This document shows positions 56,702-64,000 of a DNA stretch of 64,000 nt, piece after piece (positions within the stretch are counted from its first letter, which is position 1; each line of letters opens with the position of its first letter). The notes beneath the pieces are model-generated. The model ran no database searches. It was given only the letters and a program-made list of their open reading frames with translations, and had not been told where the DNA came from. The position numbers were made by a program, and so were the translations under genes. This stretch comes from Neoscytalidium dimidiatum. Its lineage: Eukaryota; Ascomycota; Dothideomycetes; Botryosphaeriales; Botryosphaeriaceae. The stretch covers positions 1,612,001 through 1,676,000 of the forward strand of contig CM074702.1 in the NCBI GenBank assembly GCA_037367355.1. The letters run 5' to 3'.

Positions 56702-57559
56702 ATGGATCAACAGCCAGCGCAGTTATCGCAGTCACTCCAAACCTCCGCCCTGCCGCCACCCGACTGCGGCGCTAACCCAGCTCTCCATGAACCCCTTCCA
56801 TGGCCACCCAGCGGCTTCGATTCCAGCTCATTCACCTGCATTACCCCCCCTTATGGCGTTCGTGCTGCTCCAAACTTCGCACAGTGCTGCGACAGTCCGG
56901 TTGTTAACTTTACCACCGTCCACCTCACCTCTGAGGGTCCGTCATCCTGCGCTGCGTACTGCAGCGTTCAGGCAGATCGTCTCCTAGTCAATGACTACCG
57001 CTCCAGCGACTTCCACACGTGCCTCTTTGGTGGATCAGATGCGGATAAGGATGTGCAGGTGGAGTGTTGGGACCGCGACGGTTTTGTGGGAGACTCCGAC
57101 TGGCAAGACCGCTTCTTGCAGAAGAGAAACGCGCAGGAGAACACCGACGTGCCCGAATCAACTACTACCTACGATCCTGCATTCTGGAGCAGTTTGATAT
57201 CGGCTGCAAGTGCTAGTGATGTGTCCATCACTCTGCCCACTGAGCCAATGACTCCGGTGTTCTCCACAACCGCCGGCAATGCCACTGCTGCTTCGACTTC
57301 GGATGCGAGCCTTGCCACGGGGACCTTTGTATCCATTTCTGAGATATCAGGGACAATAACAACGGGCGTGTCTACCAGTGGCCCAACTGAGACATCTGCT
57401 TCGATCACCTCGACCGCCGGTTCAGGGAGCTTCTCCACATCGGGCTCGAGCGCTGCGGCGACTTCGTCGACCTCTGGTGCCGGTGATGTTCTCGAGCTTG
57501 GATACGGTAAATGGCTCTGTGCTGCTCTCCTCGTCAGTGGTGTTCTCGCTGCTATCTGA
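56702..57559 (+). CDS. Ser/Thr-rich protein with C-terminal hydrophobic anchor, function unknown
   Basis: Single-exon gene for 285 aa. The first 140 residues contain about ten Cys and resemble an extracellular domain (SSFTCITPPYGV, FAQCCDSPVVNFTTVHL, SSCAAYCSVQADRLL, FHTCLFGG). Residues 145-265 are a Ser/Thr/Ala stretch, then KWLCAALLVSGVLAAI forms a hydrophobic C-terminus typical of a GPI-anchor signal. The puzzle is the N-terminus: MDQQPAQLSQ is not a signal peptide and no upstream exon supplying one was found. Either the start exon is missed, or secretion is unconventional, or the tail is a plain membrane anchor. Fungal GPI proteins with similar Cys-rich heads exist, but I cannot name the family. 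Confidence 0.7.
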   Translation: MDQQPAQLSQSLQTSALPPPDCGANPALHEPLPWPPSGFDSSSFTCITPPYGVRAAPNFAQCCDSPVVNFTTVHLTSEGPSSCAAYCSVQADRLLVNDYRSSDFHTCLFGGSDADKDVQVECWDRDGFVGDSDWQDRFLQKRNAQENTDVPESTTTYDPAFWSSLISAASASDVSITLPTEPMTPVFSTTAGNATAASTSDASLATGTFVSISEISGTITTGVSTSGPTETSASITSTAGSGSFSTSGSSAAATSSTSGAGDVLELGYGKWLCAALLVSGVLAAI

Positions 57560-57752
57560 TGACTGGTTTTATACCATTTTCCTTTCAACGAGTTGGATGA
57601 GACATGAATAATACGATACCCGTCCATAACACTATAATACTACTTCAGCTCTAAGACCGGTGCGAACTCTTTTAGACGTTTGAGAATAACTTGCAATAAT
57701 GTCAATAATTAGCGCTCTCTCAAGAAGTATAGCGAGCCCTATGGATGCTGAA

Positions 57753-59546
57753 TCATATCCAATCTTGCCCTCTTGCTTTACGACCGACTGCGGAGCTTCG
57801 GTACACACCCCTCTTTGCTGTTCTCCCGCCCATCCTCACGATTCCAGACAGATGCTGCACGCCGGCTAGCACGCCATCAATTACCTGCACATCATCGCCG
57901 ACGGCCTCTTCCACAGCCGCCTTCAGCGGTGTCATACCAGCACAGCCCAAAGTCAATACATCAGCACCTTGGGCTACCAGCTTCCTCCCAACATCGCACA
58001 TAATGGCCATGACCTCATCCTGGCTTTTCTCGTGGAGATCAAGGACGCCAAGGTTGCAGCTCCCAACGCCTGCACAGAACCCGTGAAAACCGTAGTGCCT
58101 GATCGCGTCCTCATGCATGACTCTGGACCGCTCACTTGTAGCAATCAGGCCGAATCGGCCACCGAGTGTCCTAGCAGCGAACAAAGACGCTTCCATTATA
58201 CCTATGACAGGTTGCCGCGGTAGCTCCTCACGCAGCATGCGTATCAAGGCATGATCTGAGTAACAAGCAACCAGAACTGCGTCGTGCGTTGCTGCAAGTG
58301 GAATGACAGCACGCGCAGCAGACGCCGCGGACATGATGTTATCGAAGTTGCCTTCTACGGCGGAAGGAGCAGGGCGCGGTGCAGTAAATCCGGTCAGCAC
58401 AACATCTGGAGGTAACTGGGTCTGGCACATTGCCACGCATGCATCGGTCATAGACTTGGTGCTGTTCGGGTTGACGAGGAGGACGCGGATTTTCTTGGTC
58501 GACGAAGGAGTGGCTTTCGAGCCTGTGCCGTTCGGCTCACCGGAGAGCTTTGGTGGCTCAATGACCCCCGTCTGCTCAGTGATGCGGCCGTAATGCTCAG
58601 TCCGCCGATGGCGCCCGAAATCGAAGGTCCTCTCTTTTCCTGGACGGCAGGCATCAAGGTCGCAGTCGGCAACCACGAGTTCGTCTTCCAGCGTGGAAGA
58701 CTCGGCCAGCAACTCGCCCTCCGGGCCGGTAATGCAGCTACCGCCTATCAAATCGTACTTGCCGTCGTCCAAGCCGCACCGTGCGGCACTGACGCTGAAG
58801 CACGCGTTTGTGTAGCTGTGGGCTTGCATGACGAGCTTGTGGTGGAACAAGGCCTTGTTTCTCGCCTCGTCAGGGTCCATGTTCTTGTCCGAGCCCCATA
58901 GATGCGGAGCAAACCCAGCGGTGTTGTAGCCGCAGTAGACTACCTCGACGCCTTGCAGGCCCAGCACTCGCCAGCTCTCCGCCCATCTCCTGTCGTTGCA
59001 AATCATCATGCCGAAGATGGGATCGCCACGCTCAGGAGGGGACTCGACCAGGTCGGGCACACGGAAAGCGTTGAACCCCAGGTCTCCGGGCTTGAAGTAG
59101 CGCTTCTCCAGCTGGTTCGTGGCCTCCGGGTCGGCAAAGGGCTCGAAGTCGCCGGGCAGATGGACCTTGCGATACTTGGACAAGATGGAGCCTGATTTGG
59201 CGTGGTAGTACACGCAGGCGTTGAAAGTCTCTCCCTCGTCGGTCTTCTCCGCGAACCCCACAGCAATGTCGATGCCAAGCTCCTTTGCCCGGTCAAACAG
59301 CGGTTTGGTCTGTTCCTGGGTGGTAATGTCGCCATGCTCGAAGAAGGAATCCAATTCGGCCGGGTCGTTGATCAAGTGGCGCGGGAAGAAGGTGGTAAAT
59401 GCGGTCTCGGGGAACAAGAGAGACTGCACTTTCTTGGACGCTGCAGACTCCAACAGTGCGAGCATGCGTCCGAGTGTCTTTGGCCGGGGATCGGCGTAAT
59501 GGGTTGCGCCCATCTGGGCTGCGCCGAGGCGGAGTACACGAGGCAT
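57753..59546 (-). CDS. N-carbamoyl-D-amino acid hydrolase fused to Asp/Glu/hydantoin racemase
   Basis: Single-exon gene for 597 aa with two catalytic domains. Residues 1-325 are a nitrilase-superfamily D-carbamoylase: E47 in FPETAFTTFFPR, K127 in KYRKVHLPG and C183 in MICNDRRWAESWRVLG. LEKRYFKPGDLGF and CGYNT also match bacterial DCase. It cleaves N-carbamoyl-D-amino acids to D-amino acid, CO2 and ammonia. After a linker (331-351), residues 352-597 are a DCG1/hydantoin-racemase domain. This starts at IRVLLVNPNSTKSMTDA and has the two catalytic cysteines, C428 in LVACYSDHAL and C535 in LTLGCAGMTPL. It would interconvert D and L forms of 5-substituted hydantoins. Bacteria keep these as separate proteins, as far as I know. 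The ATG at 59546 gives a domain start like bacterial DCase; the longer frame begins at TTG. No targeting signal. Divergent from the hydantoinase at 60075. Confidence 0.92.
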   Translation of the reverse strand: MPRVLRLGAAQMGATHYADPRPKTLGRMLALLESAASKKVQSLLFPETAFTTFFPRHLINDPAELDSFFEHGDITTQEQTKPLFDRAKELGIDIAVGFAEKTDEGETFNACVYYHAKSGSILSKYRKVHLPGDFEPFADPEATNQLEKRYFKPGDLGFNAFRVPDLVESPPERGDPIFGMMICNDRRWAESWRVLGLQGVEVVYCGYNTAGFAPHLWGSDKNMDPDEARNKALFHHKLVMQAHSYTNACFSVSAARCGLDDGKYDLIGGSCITGPEGELLAESSTLEDELVVADCDLDACRPGKERTFDFGRHRRTEHYGRITEQTGVIEPPKLSGEPNGTGSKATPSSTKKIRVLLVNPNSTKSMTDACVAMCQTQLPPDVVLTGFTAPRPAPSAVEGNFDNIMSAASAARAVIPLAATHDAVLVACYSDHALIRMLREELPRQPVIGIMEASLFAARTLGGRFGLIATSERSRVMHEDAIRHYGFHGFCAGVGSCNLGVLDLHEKSQDEVMAIMCDVGRKLVAQGADVLTLGCAGMTPLKAAVEEAVGDDVQVIDGVLAGVQHLSGIVRMGGRTAKRGVYRSSAVGRKARGQDWI

Positions 59547-60074
59547 GAGGGACGGCTGGTGTTGGCTGTGCAGGCCGAGGGAGATGACGCGGATGGCCAA
59601 TGTCAAGACATATACTTGAAGCTGTGTCTGACGCGATCACCCAATCGCTGTGCTACGGTCCGCGGAAGAGGGTGACCCGGTCGAAGACGAGGTTTGCGAT
59701 AGGCAGCGGTTCGGCGTCTTGGATGAAGCTATCGCGGCAATCCCGCCGGGCAGCGTCGATCGCAGGGTCTTCGTCCCGCGTCCAGCCAGATTCAACCCAG
59801 GAGCCCGGTCCATGATGGTCGATAAGGCGCGGGTGAAGGTCGCGGTTGGTAATGCCGGGAGCTTTCGGGCAACGCTACCCAAGGCCGAGAGATAGCGGCG
59901 CCTATCTGCCTTATCGCGACTCAGCTGCCCACTACTCTCTGCTGCCGCGACCACCATCATGACACACTCTGCAGCTTCTTGACTCCTTGGCTGGTGCTTC
60001 TCCGGCCCTCTTCCTGCCTATACTAACCATGGGCCCCCGCTTCCGCTCTGGGACGCCTCGCCCACCCGCCGAAA
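59547..60074. promoter_or_regulatory. Shared divergent promoter of the hydantoin genes with six GATA sites
   Basis: 528 bp between the two ATGs. Six HGATAR hexamers were found by eye: CGATAG at 59697-59702 (+), CGATAG at 59729-59734 (-), CGATAA at 59820-59825 (+), AGATAG at 59890-59895 (+), AGATAG at 59902-59907 (-) and CGATAA at 59911-59916 (-). HGATAR is the AreA/NIT2 (GATA factor) consensus. With equal base frequencies about 0.6 would be expected in a 220-bp stretch counting both strands, and six are present, four of them inside 100 bp. CCAAT occurs at 59597-59601 and 59641-59645. Binding is inferred. Confidence 0.6.
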
Positions 60075-61750
60075 ATGATCGCAAAGGTTGATGTTGACCT
60101 GATTGTCCAAAATGCCACTGTGGTGAGCCTTGCTGAATTCACTCTGCCGTATGAACCGAGATCCTGACGCCCCAGCAGGTCACTGCTTCAGATGTTCTGC
60201 CAAAACAGGACATCGCCGTTCGTGACTCCAAGATCCTGTTTCTCGGCCAAAACCTGACCTCTCTGTTCTCCGCTGCCCAAGTCATCGACGCCCAGGGTGC
60301 TTTCGTGACCCCAGGAGGTGTTGATTCGCATGTCCATCTTCATCAGGACAATTCTCCCACAGGCGACAACTTCGAGACCGGGACTCGGTCAGCCATTGCC
60401 GGCGGCACCACCACCATCTTGGCCTTCGCCTCGCAAACCCGCAAGGATGACTCCCTCTACCCCGTTGTCGAAGAGTACCACAACAGATCACGTGGCCAAT
60501 CATATTGCGACTACGGCTTCCACTTGATTCTAACCAAGCCCACTAAGCAGATTGTTGATGAAGAGCTTCCTGTCCTCGTCGGCGATGGCATCACCTCGGT
60601 CAAAATCTACATGACCTATGAGCCTTTGAAGCTCAGGGATCTGGAAATCCTCGATATCATGATGAGAACCAGAGCTCTCGGCATGACGACTATGGTTCAT
60701 GCCGAGAACAGTGATATGATCACCTGGATCACCGACAGACTCGCGGAGCAAAAGCTCACTGCCCCTTATTACCACGCCATTAGTCGTCCGTCTATTGCCG
60801 AGGACGAGGCCACCTACCGTGTCATTGCCCTATCTGAACTCATCGACATTCCTATCCTGTTAGTCCACGTGTCTAGCTTGAAGGCTGCGTCTCACATCCG
60901 CGCAGCGCAAACGAGACTCCTTCCAGTCCACGGCGAAACGTGCCCGCATTACCTCTACCTCACATCCGACGCCCTGAAGTCGCACGACGACGATCCTTTC
61001 TCCGGTGCGAAGCACATCTGTAGCCCGCCCCTTCGCGCGGACCGCATGGACCTGGACGCCATGTGGGCTGGCCTGGTCAATGGCACCTTTACCACCTTCT
61101 CCTCGGATCACGCCCCCTCTAAATACGACCACCCCTGTGGCAAGAAGCTCGGTCTCTCCGCCGACGGCTCCATGCACTACGCCAAAGTTCCTAACGGCCT
61201 CCCCGGCCTCGAGACCCGCATGCCGACCCTCTTCGAAGGTGGCGTGCTGACCGGCCGCATCACGCCGCAGAAGTTCGTCGAGCTGACGGCTTCCAACCCG
61301 GCCAAGCTGTACGGCATGGGCGACACGAAAGGCACCATCGCTCCCGGCTTCGACGCCGATCTGGTCATCTGGTACCCCACCCCGTCTCAAATCCCGGCAG
61401 GCTCGGCGGCTGGCGGCGCGGGCGCCGTCGAAGGCAGCGCCAACCCCGCCGCCGCGACGCCCATGCAGCCATTTGCCCTGAAGAACGAGATGCTGCACCA
61501 CGACATCGACTACACCCCGTTCGAGGGCATGACGTTCAACAACTGGCCGCGCTACACGATCCTGCGCGGCAAGGTCGTCTGGGACCGCGACAACGGCGGC
61601 GTCGTCGGCGAGATGGGATACGGCCAGTTCTTGAAGCGCGGCAAGAGCACGCTGAGCAAGCCGCGGGACAAGTGGGTGAACGAGTTCAGACCCGGTGGGA
61701 AGGTAAGGACGGCCATGGAGGGAGTACGGACGGCGCCGGCATTGGACTAG
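60075..61750 (+). CDS. Hydantoinase/dihydropyrimidinase
   Basis: 539 aa in two exons, 60075-60122 (MIAKVDVDLIVQNATV) and 60179-61750, with a 56-nt intron (gtgagc..gcag). Opens cyclic ureides (5-substituted hydantoins or dihydropyrimidines) to N-carbamoyl acids. The binuclear metal site of the amidohydrolase fold is complete: H67 and H69 in DSHVHLH, carbamylated K158 in ITSVKIYMTY, H190 in MVHAEN, H246 in VHVSS and D326 in SSDHAPS. Product stereochemistry cannot be read, but the neighbouring D-carbamoylase makes a D-hydantoinase role likely. A fungal insertion of about 35 Ala/Gly residues (near 400-430) separates the last barrel strand from the MLHHDIDYTPFEGM segment; bacterial enzymes run straight through. 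No targeting signal. Pyrimidine catabolism alone is the alternative role. Confidence 0.92.
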
Positions 61751-63132
61751 ATTGTCTTTCGATAGCTCTTTGCTCTCCGCTTATCTCAGCCTCCAACCCC
61801 CCCCCCCCTTTTTTTTTGTAAAGAGATGAGATGAAGAAAAGAGTTTCGGCAAAATACTGAAGATCCAGATTTGCTTTCTTTCTTTCTTTCTGTTGATCAG
61901 AAGATTACGCGTGAGGAGTGTTGGCGGGTTCTCCGAGGTTGTAGCAAACTGTAACGGAGACGTTGGCAGCTGAAAGCGGTTTGCCTGACATGAATATGCA
62001 TGAATACTTAGATCTACTCACGAACGACTACCTCCGCTTCATAATCATACCTTTACGACCTGAGCCAGCGGACTGAGGCTAATCTCATAGCTAGTAGAGA
62101 TTCAGGGCTAAACTTTCTAGTCGCCTGTGTGGAAGAAACTTGTCAGTCACCTTTCCCAACATGGAAATGAAGAGGTGAAGCGACCATCGGTATGTATGTA
62201 GCACACACGTATTCCTGCCAGGTCCATCTATTGACTAAAGGAGTGCACCCGTGAAATCGGCAGAATTAATACTCAGGATTTCGTATTCCAGGTAAGCCTT
62301 ATTTCTTCGATGTGTCTAGGTGCTTTTACACTTTGTAGACGCTGCTTCAACACTAACTTAGTGGTGAATTTAGTATATTTCATTTCTACCGCGACCTTCT
62401 CGTCTACATTACGTATGCAAATTATGATTCTTATCTCTCTGTCATCGTCATGTCCATCATAAGAGTCTTCTTTCATCTTAATTACAGCGCAAAAAAAAAT
62501 TAAAAAAATTTGAACGGTGGTCGGGAGAGCACCCCTTAGTCATGTTAAACAGTGTCCGTGGTGAAAAACAATGATGTGTCGATCAACAATGCGAGAAAGT
62601 ATGTCCGGATGTGCACCAATGATGTCGAATATGCAAATTTTCCCGCTGGAAGAGTTGCTCTGCCCGCTGTCGATCAAACTCAAGGATGGGTCAGGTAGAA
62701 AAACACAGTAGAGAACAGCAGACATTTCCAGTACATTGCAGCACAGCTGATGTTGCAATGAAAATGCAGTCACAAAAAGACGCTTGTACGCAGAAAGGCC
62801 AGAGTGGAGACACTGGAGAGAAACTGAAAATCGGCAAATCTCAGGATGCAAAAAGCCTGCATCAACCGGGAGTCTTTGCTGTATCTCTCAGTCTGTGAGT
62901 TCAAAGAAAAAGAGAGAAAAGGTCGCGTTTCCTGGCCGACAGGCCAAATTAAGAAGGACATCCTGACGAAGACCGAGATAGGTGCAGACCCCCAGTGCAA
63001 TCGCCAAGCGTGTCTGGCTCTGCTACCGATGAAGACTTCACGTCGTGTTCTCCATAACGAGGCAACCTAAGGCACAAAATCCTCGTAACCATAACGCCAG
63101 ATCAACATGAGGAAAGCCCGCCATTCCTCTTT
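61751..63132. other. Intergenic, AT-richer, with homopolymer runs
   Basis: Holds C12-T9 at 61797-61817 and a TTTC tetranucleotide run near 61872-61891, plus a poly(A)-rich stretch at about 62490-62510. No gene is supported. Confidence 0.45.
61797..61817. repeat. C12-T9 homopolymer pair
   Basis: A run of twelve C directly followed by nine T, just downstream of the hydantoinase stop codon. Such tracts are prone to sequencing and length errors. Confidence 0.85.
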
Positions 63133-64000
63133 TTATTTTTCGCCGTTCCTTATTTTTTCCCTTCTCTTCTCAACCAGCCTCTTCAGCTCGGCAAACTTGA
63201 CTGGCTTCGGCAAGTAGTTGTCGATTCCACTTCCCATAGCTTCCTCTTGTGCTTGCGCGGATGCCAATCCAGTCAAAGCCACAATCTTAGCCGGCATGAC
63301 GCCCCTCTCACGCTCATATCGTCTGATCTCTCGGGTGCTCGCAAGCCCATCCATGACAGGCATTGAAATGTCCATCAAAACAAAATCGAAGCTCTTGCGG
63401 CTGCTGGAACTTTGTTGCGCGCTAGAATGGAATGTGGTCGTCGCCTCCTTGTAGCGCTCTAATGCTTCGAGTCCGTTCGTGGCCTCGGTATAAGCAAACT
63501 TGTGCTTCTTCATGAACATGACCAAAAGCTGAAGGTTGATGGGATTATCATCCACGACCAGGATCCTCAGCCGAGGGTTCTCGAAAGAGCTAGGCCTTTG
63601 ATTGAGCGCGTTCTCCGACGGACTGGGAGCTATGGCTGTGGCAGCATTGGCCGCGGAAGATTTCAGAGCGTCGTGCAAAAGTGACCTCTCGGGTACCTCT
63701 AAGCCGGAATTCTCCTCACTGCCGCTCATGCTTCGCACTGGCACGGTTCGGTGGGGCAAAGGTGGCACTGCTTCAGCGTTATGGTCAACTTCATGTTCAT
63801 GAAGAACTGCCGGAGCGGAGACCGCCCGGCCAACTGAAGGTTTACCGCTCGATTCCTCAAGGTGCTTGAGACAGTTCGAGACTATCCTTGCTAACTTGCG
63901 TGGGCCGCATCTGAAAATCGAGTTAGCTCAAATTCGACAACGAACAAATGCGTGAAAATTTCGTTTTAAGCTGGCGGCACGGATACTTACGGTTGTGAAA
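63133..64000 (-). CDS. Hybrid sensor histidine kinase, C-terminal part with receiver domain (gene runs off the window)
   Basis: The last exon, 63910-63133, joins a preceding exon that ends at 63991 (donor gtaagt, 80-nt intron) and continues beyond 64000. The junction reads SQP-CGPRKLARIVSNCLKHLEE, the stretch that follows the kinase core in fungal hybrid kinases. The receiver domain shows LRILVVDDNPINLQLLVMFM, then the phosphoacceptor Asp in FVLMDISMPVMDG, then ALTGLASAQAQEEA and the conserved Lys in YLPKPVKF. The phosphorelay passes from kinase His to this Asp and on to an HPt protein such as YPD1. Which class of hybrid kinase this is cannot be told without the N-terminus. It ends in a basic tail. 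Confidence 0.9.

Overview
The window is nuclear DNA of a filamentous ascomycete (Pezizomycotina). Genes are spliced with short GT..AG introns of about 48-118 nt. Several products are typical of such fungi: a PL3 pectate lyase, a GH1 glucosidase with a long secreted N-terminus, a LovD-like serine hydrolase, a RID1-type GTPase-binding protein without FH2, and a hybrid histidine kinase. I cannot name the genus. About 21 protein-coding loci are supported. The intergenic regions are unusually long (up to about 4 kb) and often GC-rich, and they carry many shadow reading frames. No rRNA, convincing tRNA, CRISPR or intact transposon was seen.

Layout, left to right: nitrilase (300-1457 +); secreted alpha/beta hydrolase (2977-3852 -); AhpC/TSA-type thioredoxin-fold protein (4619-5281 -); universal stress protein with a long disordered N-terminus (6024-8195 -); secreted GH1 (10337-12261 +); LovD-like hydrolase (13259-14677 -); PL3 pectate lyase (17597-18414 -); MDP1-type HAD phosphatase (21581-22327 -); LRR protein (22818-24763 -); NCS6/CTU1 tRNA thiolase (25439-26884 -); four-TM protein (27495-28555 +); RID1-like FH3 protein (29592-32478 +); a decayed gene (33685-35474 +); tandem-GNAT protein (35810-36786 -); Pcl/PHO80-type cyclin (40125-41279 -); disordered conserved fungal protein (45258-47330 -); GPI18 mannosyltransferase (48901-50564 +); secreted Cys-rich protein (52071-53452 +); ETP1/BRAP2 RING protein (53844-56071 +); Ser/Thr-rich tail-anchored protein (56702-57559 +); the hydantoin gene pair (57753-61750); and the C-terminal end of a hybrid histidine kinase (63133-64000 -).

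The stand-out locus is 57753-61750. A single protein fuses an N-carbamoyl-D-amino-acid hydrolase to a DCG1/hydantoin-racemase domain. It is transcribed divergently from a hydantoinase/dihydropyrimidinase across a 528-bp promoter. Together the two genes could encode all three steps of hydantoin conversion to D-amino acid (racemisation, ring opening, decarbamoylation). The shared promoter holds six HGATAR (AreA/NIT2-type) sites within 220 bp, which fits use of hydantoins as a nitrogen source under nitrogen-metabolite control. Gene identities rest on motifs read directly from the sequence; pathway and regulation are inference.

Intron positions were set by hand from splice signals, reading frame and family conservation. 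Start codons were checked as true ATG; several longer reading frames begin only at GTG or TTG and were trimmed.
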